Source: Natronosalvus caseinilyticus
Lineage (GTDB): Archaea; Halobacteriota; Halobacteria; Halobacteriales; Natrialbaceae
DNA length: 64,000 nucleotides
Direction of reading: 5' to 3'
Assembly: GCF_017357105.1 (NCBI RefSeq)
Contig: NZ_CP071596.1
Span: 3,596,001 to 3,660,000, forward strand
In this document: positions 51,147 through 60,979 of the stretch, piece after piece
Layout: every line of letters starts with the position of its first letter
How positions within the stretch are numbered: position 1 is the stretch's first letter
Program-made: the position numbers and the translations under genes
The notes under the pieces: generated by a model
Databases searched by the model: none
The model's input: the letters and a program-made list of their open reading frames with translations, nothing else
What the model was told of the DNA's origin: nothing

Positions 51147-52208
51147 ATGACCGAAGGGACAGACACCACCAGGGCGGCCGAACCGGTCTCGAGTCACGAC
51201 TCCGGCCTGCGATACGGCCTCGAGGTCGCCGGCCTCGCCGTCACCGGCCTCGTCGCCACCGTCATGATTGGCTTCGTCGTCCTCTACTGGCTTCGAGCGC
51301 ATCCGCTGGCGGCCGGCGCCTACGAGCAGTTCATGATCGCCGGCCAGTGGCTCGACTACTACCTCGGGACGAACGTCTTCAAGTGGTCGTTCATGTGGCA
51401 ACAGATGGCCACCGGCGTTCTGATTGGCGTCGTCGGCCCACTCATCGGGAGCTTCCTCGTCCACCGGGAGATGGCGCTGATCGGCGAGACGCTCGCACAC
51501 ACGGCCTTCGCCGGCGTTGCCATCGGCTTCGCTGCCGGCTCGTTGGTCGGCTGGGCCGGCTCGCCGATGTACGCGGCGCTCGTCGTCGCGATTCTGGGCG
51601 CACTGGGCGTCCAGTGGCTCTCCGAACGGACGAACGCCTACGGCGACGTCCCCATTGCGATCATGCTGACGGGCAGTTTCGCCGTCGGCACCCTGATCGT
51701 GAGTGTGGGGCGTGGGCAACGCGGCATCAGCATCGAAGACTACCTCTTCGGCGACCTCTCGATCGTCACGGCCTCGAGCGCCCGGATGATGGCCGTCCTC
51801 AGCGTCGCGGTCGTCGCGGTCGTCGCGTACACCTACAAACAGTTGCTGTTCATCACGTTCGACGAGCAGGCCGCCCGCGTCGCGCGACTCAACGTCACCG
51901 CCTACAACACCCTCCTGATCGTGATGACCGCGGTTGTGGTCGTCGGCTCGATGCAGGTGCTGGGCGTCATCCTCGTCGCCGGAATGCTCGTGATTCCCGT
52001 GGCGGCCGCCTCGCAGATCGCCCGCGGATTCCGGGAAACGATGGTCCTCTCGGTCCTGTTCGGACAGCTCTCGATCGCCGGCGGGTTCGTCCTGGCTATC
52101 TCGCAGGGACTCCCCTCCGGCGGCTCGATCATCGTCGTCGCCATCGCCATCTACCTGCTGACGATCGCGCTCTCGAGTCGGTCGTTCACGGCGATTTCGA
52201 CCCACTAA
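51147..52208 (+). CDS. znuB: Metal ABC transporter permease, ZnuB/ABC-3 family
   Basis: 353 residues with eight to nine helices. ABC-3 signatures include VGPLIGSFLVHREMALIGETLAHTAFAG, GYLFGD-like YLFGDLSIV, and the helix LGVILVAGMLVIPVAAASQIAR near the end. The N-terminal 25 residues are polar. It starts one base after the ATPase stop. It forms the membrane channel of the zinc importer. Confidence 0.93.
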   Translation: MTEGTDTTRAAEPVSSHDSGLRYGLEVAGLAVTGLVATVMIGFVVLYWLRAHPLAAGAYEQFMIAGQWLDYYLGTNVFKWSFMWQQMATGVLIGVVGPLIGSFLVHREMALIGETLAHTAFAGVAIGFAAGSLVGWAGSPMYAALVVAILGALGVQWLSERTNAYGDVPIAIMLTGSFAVGTLIVSVGRGQRGISIEDYLFGDLSIVTASSARMMAVLSVAVVAVVAYTYKQLLFITFDEQAARVARLNVTAYNTLLIVMTAVVVVGSMQVLGVILVAGMLVIPVAAASQIARGFRETMVLSVLFGQLSIAGGFVLAISQGLPSGGSIIVVAIAIYLLTIALSSRSFTAISTH

Positions 52209-52280
52209 CCCCTTCCGGCGAATCCCACCCGCAGGGAACGGCCCCACGTTTAACTCCCTTCCCGGGGAACAGTACATTCG

Positions 52281-54377
52281 ATGGGAAGGTTACGCGATCT
52301 ATTCGCACCCGAAACCGTTGCCGTCGTCGGCGCGACCGACCGCGAGGGCGCCGTCGGACGGGCGATTCTCGAGAATCTGCAGGCTGACTTTCGGGGCGAC
52401 GTCGTCCCCGTCAACCCCAACCGGGAGTCCGTGCTGGGCCTCGAGAGTTACCCGGATGTCGCGAGCGCACCGCCGGTCGACCTGTCGGTGATCGTCGTCC
52501 CGCCGTCGATCGTCCTCGAGACGATCGAGGAGAGCGCCGCGGCAGGCGTCGAGAACGTCGTCGTCATCACCGCCGGGTTTGCCGAGACCGGTGGCGAGGG
52601 AGCCGCTCGCGAGCGCGAGTTGCGCGACCTCGCCGCGTCGTACGACCTGAATCTGGTCGGCCCCAACAGTCTGGGGATTATGAACACACAGACCGGGATG
52701 AACGCCACGTTCGGCCCCGAGAACGCCATCGAGGGCTCGGTGTCGTTCATGAGCCAGTCGGGCGCGTTCATCACCGCCGTCCTCGACTGGGCGAACGAAC
52801 AGGGGATCGGCTTCCGGGACGTCGTCTCGCTCGGCAACAAGTCGGTACTCGACGAGACCGACTTCGTCCGTGAGTGGGGCGACGACCCCGAGACGGACGT
52901 CGTCATCGGCTACCTCGAGGGGATCGACCACGGCGACGAGTTCCTCGAGGTCGCCCGCGAGGTGAGCGACGACACGCCGATCGTGCTCGTAAAGTCGGGC
53001 CGGACTAGCGCAGGCGCACAGGCCGCCTCCTCGCACACGGGCGCCATCGCCGGCAGCGAGGCCGCCTACGAGACCGGCCTCGAACAGGCGGGCGTCCTCC
53101 GGGCGCGGTCGGTCCAGGAACTCTTCGACTGGGCACGGGCGCTCTCGGGGCTGCCGACGCCCGCAACCGACGGCGTCGCCGTCGTCACGAACGCCGGCGG
53201 GCCGGGCGTGCTCACCACCGACGCCGTCGGCGACTCGACGCTGTCAATGGCCGGCTTCGCCGACGAGACGATCGACCGACTGACCGAGACGATGCCCGAC
53301 GAAGCGAACGTCTACAACCCGATCGACGTCATCGGTGACGCCGACGTCGAGCGGTTCGAGACGGCGCTCGATATCGCCCTCTCGGATCCCAACGTCGGCA
53401 GCGCCGTCGTCGTCAGCGCCCCGACAGCCGTGCTCCCGTACGACGAACTGAGCGAAGTCGTGATCGAGAAGCGAAACGAGCACGAGAAACCCATCGTCAC
53501 GAGCCTGATGGGCGGCAGTCGATCGCGCGAGGCGGAAGCCGTCCTCCGGGAGGCCGGCATCCCCAACTACTTCGACCCCGCCCGAGCCGTCTCGGGGCTC
53601 GACGCCCTCGAGCGCTACCGCTCGATTCGCGAGGCGACGACCGACGAACCCGCGACCTTCGACGTCGACCGCGAGCGGGCCCGCGAGATCCTCGAGACCG
53701 CCCGCGACCGGTCGGACAACCGCCTCGGCGTCGAAGCGATGGAGCTACTCGAGGCCTACGGCATTCCGACCCCGACGGGCGAGATCGTCGACGATCCGGC
53801 GGACGCGCGAACGGTCGCCGAGTCGATCGACGGCGACGTCGTCCTCAAGATCGTCAGCCCGGACATCAGCCACAAATCCGACATCGGCGGCGTTCGTGTA
53901 GGAGTGGCAGACGACGAGGTCTACGACGCCTACGAGGACGTCGTCGCGAAGGCGCGAAACTACCAGCCCGGCGCGACGATCATCGGCGTCCAAGTCCAGG
54001 AGATGCTCGACCTCGAGGCCTCGACCGAGACCATCATCGGGATGAATCGGGACCCGCAGTTCGGTCCCCTACTCCTGTTCGGCCTGGGCGGCATCTTCGT
54101 CGAAATCCTCGAGGACACCTCACTTCGGGTCGCCCCGATCGGCGAGAGCGAAGCCCGAGAGATGGTCGATGAGATCAAGGCAGCGCCGCTCCTGCGCGGC
54201 GCTCGGGGGCGTGACCCAGCAGACGTCGACGCCGTCGTGGAGTCGATCCAGCGCCTCTCACAGCTGGTGACCGACTTCCCGGCGATCCTCGAACTCGACG
54301 TGAACCCCCTCGTCGCCGGATCCGACGGCGTGCAGGCGATCGACCTCAGACTGACCGTTGACACGGAGGAGCTATGA
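52281..54377 (+). CDS. acd: ADP-forming acetate-CoA ligase, fused alpha and beta subunits
   Basis: 698 residues. The CoA-binding half includes VAVVGATDREGAVGRAILEN and the phosphohistidine-loop block SHTGAIAGSEAAYETGL; the C-terminal half is an ATP-grasp (DVVLKIVSPDISHKSDIGGV, GPLLLFGLGGIFVEILED). It converts acetyl-CoA plus ADP and phosphate to acetate plus ATP, the haloarchaeal route for overflow acetate, and can run in reverse. The stop overlaps the next gene's start by 4 bases (ATGA). Confidence 0.94.
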   Translation: MGRLRDLFAPETVAVVGATDREGAVGRAILENLQADFRGDVVPVNPNRESVLGLESYPDVASAPPVDLSVIVVPPSIVLETIEESAAAGVENVVVITAGFAETGGEGAARERELRDLAASYDLNLVGPNSLGIMNTQTGMNATFGPENAIEGSVSFMSQSGAFITAVLDWANEQGIGFRDVVSLGNKSVLDETDFVREWGDDPETDVVIGYLEGIDHGDEFLEVAREVSDDTPIVLVKSGRTSAGAQAASSHTGAIAGSEAAYETGLEQAGVLRARSVQELFDWARALSGLPTPATDGVAVVTNAGGPGVLTTDAVGDSTLSMAGFADETIDRLTETMPDEANVYNPIDVIGDADVERFETALDIALSDPNVGSAVVVSAPTAVLPYDELSEVVIEKRNEHEKPIVTSLMGGSRSREAEAVLREAGIPNYFDPARAVSGLDALERYRSIREATTDEPATFDVDRERAREILETARDRSDNRLGVEAMELLEAYGIPTPTGEIVDDPADARTVAESIDGDVVLKIVSPDISHKSDIGGVRVGVADDEVYDAYEDVVAKARNYQPGATIIGVQVQEMLDLEASTETIIGMNRDPQFGPLLLFGLGGIFVEILEDTSLRVAPIGESEAREMVDEIKAAPLLRGARGRDPADVDAVVESIQRLSQLVTDFPAILELDVNPLVAGSDGVQAIDLRLTVDTEEL

Positions 54378-55498
54378 CCGACTCAGATACGGAAACCGAA
54401 ACCAAAACCGACACCGACACCACTGCGAACGCACCGACGAACGATACCCGACCGATCCTGGTCGCCTCCCTCGAGGAGAGCACGGGCAAGACGGCGATCA
54501 CGCTCGCACTGGCGAACCACGCCGCGGAAGCCGGCGACGACGTCGGCTACATGAAACCCAAGGGAACCCGACTCCAGAGCAACGTCGGCAAGACCATCGA
54601 CACCGATCCGATGCTCGCGCGCGAAATCCTCGGTCTCGACGCCGAGATGCACGACCTCGAGCCCGTGGTCTACTCGCCGACGTTCATCGAACAGGCGATT
54701 CGGGGACGGGAACACCCGGAGGAACTTCGCGAGCGCGTCTCGGAGGCCTACGACGCCCTCGCGGCGGATCGCGACCGAATGTACCTCGAGGGCGCCGGGC
54801 GACTCGAGCAGGGCGCCATCGTGGACCTGACCGACGCGGACGTCGCGTCGCTGGTCGACGCGCGCGTGCTGGTGATCGCCCCCTACGAGACCCCGGGGGA
54901 CGTCGACGACGTGCTGGCGGCGGCGGAGGCGTTCGGCGACCAGTTCGACGGCGTCCTCTTCAACGCCGTCGCCGACTCCGTCCGGGACCAACTCGAGTCC
55001 GACGTCGCACCCTTCCTCGAGGGGCGGGGCGTACCAGTCCACGGCGTCCTGCCACGCGACCAGACGCTGGCCGGCGTCACCGTCGAGGACCTGGCCGACG
55101 AACTCGGCGGGCGGGTACTGTCCGAGAACGGCCTCGACGAGTACGTCGAGCGCTTCTCCGTCGGCGCGATGGGTGCCGACAGCGCACTCAGACACTTCCG
55201 GCGGACCAAAAACGCCGCCGTCATCACGGGTGGCGACCGCGCGGACATCCACTCCGCGGCGCTCGAGGCACCGGGCGTGAAATGTCTCATCCTGACCGGC
55301 GGTCACCGCCCGTCCGGGGCGATCCTCGGCCAGGCCGCCGAAAAGGGCGTCCCCGTCCTGCTGATCCAGTCGGACACGCTCACGACCGTCGAGCGGGCCG
55401 AGGAGATCGTCCGGAGCGGCCGCACCCGCGACGCGACGACCGTCGAGCGCATGCAGGCGCTTCTCGCCGACCACGCCGACCTCGAGTCGCTTCGCTGA
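54374..55498 (+). CDS. P-loop/DRTGG-domain protein, phosphotransacetylase-like
   Basis: 374 residues. After a 25-residue acidic start comes a BioD-like P-loop domain (ILVASLEESTGKTAITLALANHA), VGYMKPKGTRLQS and YLEGAGRLEQGAIVDLT. A DRTGG domain fills the C-terminal half (FSVGAMGADSALRHFRRT, NAAVITGGDRADIHSAAL). This is the architecture of the N-terminal part of bacterial phosphotransacetylase, without the catalytic PTA domain. Its 4-base overlap with ADP-forming acetyl-CoA synthetase suggests a regulatory or accessory role in acetate metabolism. Confidence 0.87.
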   Translation: MTDSDTETETKTDTDTTANAPTNDTRPILVASLEESTGKTAITLALANHAAEAGDDVGYMKPKGTRLQSNVGKTIDTDPMLAREILGLDAEMHDLEPVVYSPTFIEQAIRGREHPEELRERVSEAYDALAADRDRMYLEGAGRLEQGAIVDLTDADVASLVDARVLVIAPYETPGDVDDVLAAAEAFGDQFDGVLFNAVADSVRDQLESDVAPFLEGRGVPVHGVLPRDQTLAGVTVEDLADELGGRVLSENGLDEYVERFSVGAMGADSALRHFRRTKNAAVITGGDRADIHSAALEAPGVKCLILTGGHRPSGAILGQAAEKGVPVLLIQSDTLTTVERAEEIVRSGRTRDATTVERMQALLADHADLESLR

Positions 55499-55852
55499 GC
55501 GGTCGGAAGCGAGGCTCGAGACCCCGTGTACGAGTGGATCGAACGCGACCGCTCTGGCGATGATCGCGTCGGGCAAAAGGTAGCACCACGGCGCGTCCCT
55601 CGGGCACAGGGACCCGCCGCAATCGCCGGTTGTCAGAGGCACTCCGGCACTCATTATATTACGTAGCCAGCGGTAAACCCTCACTCGTCGCCCTGGTGCC
55701 CAGCTTGCGATTACTAGTATTTAATAATTTTCGTGGTTTAAATACTCACGTCGCTTCGACCGGGTTCGACTCGAGGTTGGTCGCCCGCGGAAGGGTCCCA
55801 CTCGAGCCGCCGGACCGGTACGGTTAAGTGTCCAACAACTGCCTTCACGTGT
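55499..55852. other. Intergenic region, AT-rich island and Lsm promoter
   Basis: 354 bases without a gene. An AT-rich island at about 55706-55750 (tactagtatttaataattttcgtgg and following) stands out. It may belong to a promoter of an unrecognised transcript. The cggttaagtg box at about 55821-55830 is the probable TATA region of the Lsm gene. Nothing else recognised. Confidence 0.4.
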
Positions 55853-56080
55853 ATGAGTGGACGACCGCTAGACGTCCTCGAAGCGTCACTCGGCGACCGG
55901 GTCAGCGTTCGGCTCAAGAGCGGCGAGGAGTACGTCGGCGATCTCGCCGGCTACGACCAGCACATGAATCTCGTCCTCGAGGACGTCTCAGTCTCCCAGG
56001 AAACGGACCCGACCGACGAGCCGTCGGTCCAAGACACAACCATTATACGCGGCGATAACGTCGTTTCGATCACTCCATGA
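55853..56080 (+). CDS. lsm: Sm-like RNA-binding protein
   Basis: 75 residues, one Sm fold. Sm1 motif: [31 protein letters not shown] (split here: [18 protein letters not shown], then [13 protein letters not shown]). Sm2 motif: [12 protein letters not shown] short acidic insertion connects them, as in haloarchaeal Lsm proteins. It forms a heptameric ring that binds U-rich RNA. Its stop overlaps the start of the L37e gene (ATGA), the conserved haloarchaeal pairing. Confidence 0.95.
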   Translation: MSGRPLDVLEASLGDRVSVRLKSGEEYVGDLAGYDQHMNLVLEDVSVSQETDPTDEPSVQDTTIIRGDNVVSITP

Positions 56081-56253
56081 CTGGCGCAGGAACCCCGAGC
56101 CAAGGAAAGAAGAACAAGACGACGCACGTCAAATGTCGGCGCTGCGGTGAGAAATCCTACCACGTCAAGAAGAGCGTCTGCTCGTCGTGTGGCTTCGGCA
56201 AATCGGCCAAACGCCGCTCGTACGCCTGGCAGGGCAAAACCGGCGACAACTGA
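56077..56253 (+). CDS. rpl37e: 50S ribosomal protein L37e
   Basis: 58 residues. Zinc-ribbon ribosomal protein with [20 protein letters not shown], giving two C-x2-C pairs, then [19 protein letters not shown]. Sits in the large ribosomal subunit near the exit tunnel. Starts within the stop of the Lsm gene. Confidence 0.96.
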   Translation: MTGAGTPSQGKKNKTTHVKCRRCGEKSYHVKKSVCSSCGFGKSAKRRSYAWQGKTGDN

Positions 56254-56369
56254 CGGGAGATAATCTGACGACTCTTCACGTATCGATTCGGTGATCGCGC
56301 CACTTCTCGTCTGTCGATCATCGGTTGCATTCCGTCCTCGATAGCCACGCTTCACCAACCGGCCCCGAC

Positions 56370-59192
56370 TCACTCCTCGAGCAACCGCTTCAGCCGGTCG
56401 AGTTCGGTGAGCGCCTCCACGGGGGTCAGGTGGGCCAGGTCGAGCGCCCGGAGCTCGGCCGCGACGTCGCTCGGGTCGTCGCCGCCGTCTGAACTTACGG
56501 TCGGCGCGGGAGTCGGCTCGACGTCGCTCGAGGTGGTGGAGGTGGTATAGCCCGCATCACCGTCGCCACCGTCAACCAGCGCGCGAGCACGCTCGACGAC
56601 CGTGTCGGGAACGCCCGCCGCCGTCGCCACCTCGACGCCGTACGAGCCAGCGGCCGCGCCGGGAGCAATCTCGTGGTCGAAGATGACGTCGCCGCCCTCC
56701 TGGGTCGTCTCGAAGTGACGAGTGAACGCGCCCTCGAGTTCGTTGGACAGTTCGGTCAAGGGGTGGTGGTGGGTCGCAAAGAGCGTCAGCGCCCCGATTT
56801 CGTCGTGGAGGTGTTCGGTGATCGCACGGGCGATGGCGAGGCCGTCACTCGTCGAGGTGCCACGGCCGACCTCGTCGAGGAGGACGAGCGACCGCTCGTC
56901 GGCCTCCCGGAGGATCGTCGCGAGTTCGTCCATCTCGACCATGAACGTCGAGCGCCCGCCCGCGATGTCGTCGCTGGCGCCGACTCGAGTGAAGATGCGC
57001 TCGACCGGCGTGAGCGTCGCGCCTCGAGCGGGTACGAAACTCCCCACCTGCGCCAGCAGGACGATTTGAGCCACTTGGCGCATGTACGTCGACTTTCCGG
57101 ACATGTTGGGCCCCGTGATGATCGCCAGCCGATTCTCGGCGTCGAAGCGCCCGTCGTTCGGGACGAACGACTCCTGGGTTCGTTCGACGACGGGGTGACG
57201 GCCGGCCTCGATTTCGATGCGGGAGGCGTCTCCATCGCTGTCGCCCCCAGACTCCAGCACCTCGGGCCGACAGTAATCGTACTCGGCGGCGACGGTCGCC
57301 AGCGAACACAGCGCGTCGAGCGCCCCGAGGGCGTCGGCGAGCGTCTGGACGCGCTCGACTTCCACGCCCACGTCGCGACGAATCCGACAGAACAGGTCGT
57401 ACTCGCGCTGGTCGGCCCGACTCTCCGCGCCAACGATCTCGTCCTCACGTTCCTTCAACTCGGGCGTGACGAAGCGCTCGGAGCGCTTGAGCGTCTGTCG
57501 GCGCTGGTAGTCTTCCGGGACGGCCTCGAGGTTCGGGTTCGTCACCTCAATGTAGTAGCCGTGGACGGAGTTGTAGCCCACTTTGAGCGAGTCGACGCCC
57601 GTCCGCTCGCGTTCGCGGTCCTCGAGGTCGTCGATCCACTGCTTGCCGTCCCTGGCCGTCTCCCGGAGGGTATCGAGGCGGTCGTCGTAGCCGTCGGCGA
57701 CGATTCCGCCTTCCGTAATCTCGTGGGGCGGGTCGGTGACAATCGCCCGGTCGATCAGCCGACGGACGTCCTCGAGCGGGTCGAGCGCCTCGCGGATCCG
57801 TTCCAGTCGGCCTGCCTCGGCGTCCTCGAGCGCCTCCCGAATCTCGGGGACCACGGCGAGGGTGTCGCGCAACGAGCGCAGGTCACGCGCGTTGGCTCGC
57901 TCCCGGGAAATGCGCCCGATGAGCCGCTCGAGGTCGTATACGCCCGTCAGCGCGCCCTGGATCGCCTCTCGCGTGCGAGGGTCTCGGGAGAGTTCCTCGA
58001 CGGCGTCGAGGCGGTCGTCGATCCGCTCGGCCTCGAGCAGCGGTCGCCGGAGCCAGTCCCTGAGTTTGCGGCCGCCGAGGGCGCTCGCCGTCTGGTCGAG
58101 GACGCCGACGAGGGTGGCCTCCTCGCGGCCGTGGACGCCCCGCGGTTCGAAGAGTTCGAGGCTTCGGACGGCGACGGCGTCGAGGAGCAGGTACTCGCGG
58201 GGGTCGTACCGGCGGAGTCGCGAGAGGTACTCGAGGCGCGGGCGGTCTGGTTCGCCGGATTCGTCGCTTTCGTCGTCTTCGCCTTCGTCTCCGTGTTCGT
58301 TTTCGTCTTCCTGGTGCTCGTGCTCGTCCGGTTCGCCGTCGTCCGTCTCGCCAGGGTCGTTCTCGTCCGCGTTCTCGACCTCGTCCACAGCACCCTCGAC
58401 GCCCCCGCGAACGTACTCGGCATAGGCGAGCACGGCGCCGCAGGCGCGAACCTCCGCGTCGCTCGCGACGAGCGCCTCCGCTCGAGCGACGTACGTCTCG
58501 AGAAGGTCCGTGGCGCGCTCGAGGTCGAACGCCTCGGGGTCGAACGGCGTGACCATACACCGCTCCGGGAGGATCTCGTCTGGGGCGTTCGGGCCGAGGA
58601 CCGCCTCGGCGGGAGTGAAGCGGCTAATCTCGTCGGCGATTCGTTCGGCGTCGCTGGCGCTGGTGGTCAGGAAGTCGCCGGTCGAGACGTCAAGGAGGGC
58701 GAGGGCGACGTCTGTGTTGTCGTTGGCGTCCGGGTTCGGGTTCACGGAACCGTCGCCTACGGCGACCGCCGCCACGAAGTTGTTGTCGTCGCTCGAGAGC
58801 AGTTCGTCCTCCGTGAGCGTTCCGGGCGTAATCACCCGGGTTACCGCCCGTTCGACGACGCCCGCCGACTCGCCCGGTTCCTCGACCTGGTCGGCGATGG
58901 CGACCCGGTAGCCGGCCTCGAGCAGGTCCTCGACGTAGGTGGCGGCATTGTCGACCGGAATCCCGGTCATCGGGTACTCGCCGGTCGAGTCCTCGCGGCT
59001 GGTGAGGGTGAGCTCGAGCAGCCGCGCGGTCGTCTCGGCGGCGCCGCCGAAGGTCTCGTAGAAGTCGCCGACCTGGAAGAGGACGATGGCGTCGTCGTAC
59101 CGGGCACAGAGGTTGTGGTACTGGGCCATCATCGGCGTGAGTTCCGCGCGCCGCTCGGACATCGATTCGGGGGGACCAAGCGCGGAGTCCAT
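56370..59192 (-). CDS. mutS: DNA mismatch repair protein MutS
   Basis: 940 residues, mismatch recognition ATPase. The N-terminal mismatch-binding F-x-E is F44-Y-E46 ([10 protein letters not shown]). The Walker A is GPNMSGKS with Lys near 700, Walker B and signature in [21 protein letters not shown], and the C-terminal HTH follows. An acidic insertion of about 50 residues rich in Glu, Asp and His (about 276-325) interrupts the connector/lever region; it is not in bacterial MutS. The start ATG at 59192 is preferred over a GTG 21 bases upstream. MutL is not next to it in this window. Confidence 0.95.
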   Translation of the reverse strand: MDSALGPPESMSERRAELTPMMAQYHNLCARYDDAIVLFQVGDFYETFGGAAETTARLLELTLTSREDSTGEYPMTGIPVDNAATYVEDLLEAGYRVAIADQVEEPGESAGVVERAVTRVITPGTLTEDELLSSDDNNFVAAVAVGDGSVNPNPDANDNTDVALALLDVSTGDFLTTSASDAERIADEISRFTPAEAVLGPNAPDEILPERCMVTPFDPEAFDLERATDLLETYVARAEALVASDAEVRACGAVLAYAEYVRGGVEGAVDEVENADENDPGETDDGEPDEHEHQEDENEHGDEGEDDESDESGEPDRPRLEYLSRLRRYDPREYLLLDAVAVRSLELFEPRGVHGREEATLVGVLDQTASALGGRKLRDWLRRPLLEAERIDDRLDAVEELSRDPRTREAIQGALTGVYDLERLIGRISRERANARDLRSLRDTLAVVPEIREALEDAEAGRLERIREALDPLEDVRRLIDRAIVTDPPHEITEGGIVADGYDDRLDTLRETARDGKQWIDDLEDRERERTGVDSLKVGYNSVHGYYIEVTNPNLEAVPEDYQRRQTLKRSERFVTPELKEREDEIVGAESRADQREYDLFCRIRRDVGVEVERVQTLADALGALDALCSLATVAAEYDYCRPEVLESGGDSDGDASRIEIEAGRHPVVERTQESFVPNDGRFDAENRLAIITGPNMSGKSTYMRQVAQIVLLAQVGSFVPARGATLTPVERIFTRVGASDDIAGGRSTFMVEMDELATILREADERSLVLLDEVGRGTSTSDGLAIARAITEHLHDEIGALTLFATHHHPLTELSNELEGAFTRHFETTQEGGDVIFDHEIAPGAAAGSYGVEVATAAGVPDTVVERARALVDGGDGDAGYTTSTTSSDVEPTPAPTVSSDGGDDPSDVAAELRALDLAHLTPVEALTELDRLKRLLEE

Positions 59193-59377
59193 ACTCGATA
59201 GCGGCGCCCGCACGCAAAAATACCTGCTGGGTTGGCTCCAGATTAGTACCGGTCGCTAAACGCCATAGAGAAGTACCGGCAGTCGATTTAATGACCCTAG
59301 AACTTGCTTCGAAAAGATGCGGTCTGATTACGAAGAGTAATCAATATGGTTAAATGTAAATCCAAAGTATCGGTACT

Positions 59378-59821
59378 ATGAACAGACGATGTTTTCTTAC
59401 TGGTACCGCTGTATCCGGGTTGGCCTGCAGTGCATTGGGATGCCTCGAATTCACCAAGTCTGAAATTCCCGTAGCGATTGGAGTGATTAATAACAGAGAG
59501 GGAATGCAAACCGTCGAAATTGAAATTGCACGAAAGGATTCCACGGTTTTCGAACAGACCACAGAGGTCAACCCCTCGAGTAGAGATACTGACGATGGGA
59601 AGTCATACTGGCCGGTTGCGATTATTCACGAGTTGGTCAAAGAAGACGTCGAGTATCAACTATCGGTCGATACGAACAGTGGGGACTCGACGTCAAAGTA
59701 TGTCACGGCTGAGTGTACCAAAGACGGGGAAATCCACGGATGGACGATTCGGCTTCAATCTGGGGGTGGGCTACTAGTTCACGATGATTGTATAGACGGA
59801 GATCTATTGCCCATAAGATGA
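59378..59821 (+). CDS. Exported lipoprotein of unknown function, low-GC
   Basis: 147 residues. The N-terminus NRRCFLTGTAVSGLACSALGC is a Tat lipoprotein signal with lipobox. The rest looks like a small beta-sandwich (EIPVAIGVINNREGMQTVEIEI, YQLSVDTNSGDSTS). The gene and its flanks are visibly poorer in GC and richer in A/T-ending codons than the neighbours, and the protein is less acidic, which suggests recent acquisition. Function unknown. The upstream 186 bases to mutS are AT-rich as well. Confidence 0.72.
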   Translation: MNRRCFLTGTAVSGLACSALGCLEFTKSEIPVAIGVINNREGMQTVEIEIARKDSTVFEQTTEVNPSSRDTDDGKSYWPVAIIHELVKEDVEYQLSVDTNSGDSTSKYVTAECTKDGEIHGWTIRLQSGGGLLVHDDCIDGDLLPIR

Positions 59822-59839
59822 TTTTTGCGTTTCGGACGG

Positions 59840-60181
59840 TTATGAGGGTTTTTCGAAGTACAGATGGACGTGTCGTCGACAGCCCGGGTTGAACGGCGCG
59901 TCACAGTGTGGGCAGGTGTGCTCGCACTCGAGGTACTCGGGAGCCGTCATGATCGACCCACAGGCGCCGCAGTAGACCGCAGGCTCGTCGAACCGGTCGC
60001 GCGGCCACGGGACCGCCTCGTGGTCCGCCACGGCCTCGTGACATCGGTAGCACGCGAAGAAGTCTTCACAGCAGCCGAATCGGAGGGCGACGACGTCGCG
60101 GTCGCTCCGGTAGTGGGCACAGCGGGTTTCGGCGTCGAGGTCGACGCCTCGAACGAGTACGTCGCGGTCGGAGTCACTCAC
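59840..60181 (-). CDS. CHY zinc-finger protein
   Basis: 113 residues with a GTG start. The CHY-type core runs VRGVDLDAETRCAHYRSD, RFGCCEDFFACYRCHEA and VYCGACGSIMTAPEYLEC, and then EHTCPHCDAPFNPGCRRHVHLYF. Nine or ten Cys and several His could bind three zinc ions. In eukaryotes the same fold occurs in ubiquitin ligases (PIRH2) and mitochondrial Hot13-like proteins; a function in archaea is unproven. The start was set at GTG 60181, giving MSDSDRDVL. The frame stays open upstream but overlaps non-acidic sequence antisense to gvpO. Confidence 0.85.
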   Translation of the reverse strand: MSDSDRDVLVRGVDLDAETRCAHYRSDRDVVALRFGCCEDFFACYRCHEAVADHEAVPWPRDRFDEPAVYCGACGSIMTAPEYLECEHTCPHCDAPFNPGCRRHVHLYFEKPS

Positions 60182-60314
60182 GCTCGAGACGTCGAGTTCT
60201 GGAAAGGAGAGTGTTGCGTCGGCGGGGGTTCGAGGGGACCGACAGTTGCAGGGCTCGAGGCTACCGGGAGGACACGACGGTATCGGCAGGACACCAGACT
60301 CGTGGGGCGTCCGC

Positions 60315-60917
60315 TCAGTCGAACGCGACCGTGTCGCCGCGCCGGAACCGGTCGAGGCGCTGGTAGCCCTGGATCGCCCCATCCGAATCGAGGGTGAGTT
60401 CGTACCGCCCCAGGATGTCCTGGGTGTCGGGCACTGCTCGTCGCTCGACCACGTCGACGACGGCCACCCAGCCCTCGTCGGTCGGCGAGATCTCGCTGAT
60501 CGTGTCGAGGGGATGGCCGATGATCGAATCGGCGGCACGTTCGATCCGTCGTCGGATCGCGAGGAATCCCTCGAGCTGGTCGTCGTCCGTTTCGGCCTCG
60601 AGGTCGACGTCGTCGGTGTCGACCGCCTCCGGATCAGTGGTTTCCTGTTGGTTCATCTGTGAGTCCTCACTGGTATCGCCGGTTTCGTCGGTTTCGTCGG
60701 TTTCGTCGGTTTCGTCGGTTTCGTCGGCGTCCTCCGAAGTCGATCCCTCCGCAGCCGATTCGTCGGCGTTCTCGCTCGCCTCCTCCTCGTCGACCGTCTC
60801 GTCGTCCGGCCCGTGCTGGTGGCAAAATCCATCCTCCTGGGCGGGCCGCGAGCACTGCTCTCCGGAGGACGTGATCGCCTTACACTGGTCGGTCGACGCG
60901 GATTCTGCTTCGGCCAT
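60315..60917 (-). CDS. gvpO: Gas vesicle protein GvpO with N-terminal zinc-finger extension
   Basis: 200 residues. The C-terminal 90 residues are GvpO (EGWVAVVDVVERRAVPDTQD, ILGRYELTLDSDGAIQGYQR, LDRFRRGD), a transcriptionally important accessory gas vesicle protein in haloarchaea. It is preceded by a CKAITSSGEQCSRPAQEDGF-CHQH segment, giving Cys 12, 22, 32 and His 35, like a small zinc-binding module. An acidic linker with DETDETDETDET repeats (about 64-80) follows. Usual haloarchaeal GvpO lacks most of this extension, so the protein is about 80 residues longer. It is the last gene of gvpA-gvpN-gvpO; the gap to gvpN is 62 bases. Confidence 0.9.
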   Translation of the reverse strand: MAEAESASTDQCKAITSSGEQCSRPAQEDGFCHQHGPDDETVDEEEASENADESAAEGSTSEDADETDETDETDETDETGDTSEDSQMNQQETTDPEAVDTDDVDLEAETDDDQLEGFLAIRRRIERAADSIIGHPLDTISEISPTDEGWVAVVDVVERRAVPDTQDILGRYELTLDSDGAIQGYQRLDRFRRGDTVAFD

Positions 60918-60979
60918 AGGTTTTCTTTCGTCGTCGAGCGAGTTAGTGGTTGGTGTCCGTTGGGTAGTGGGTGTGTCGA

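Noticed and set aside
56673-59201. An 842-codon open frame on the plus strand opposite mutS
   Set aside because: Antisense shadow; MutS on the minus strand has all its motifs.
60670-60730. Repeated TTTCGTCGG units considered as a separate tandem repeat
   Set aside because: They code in frame for the DET repeat of GvpO.
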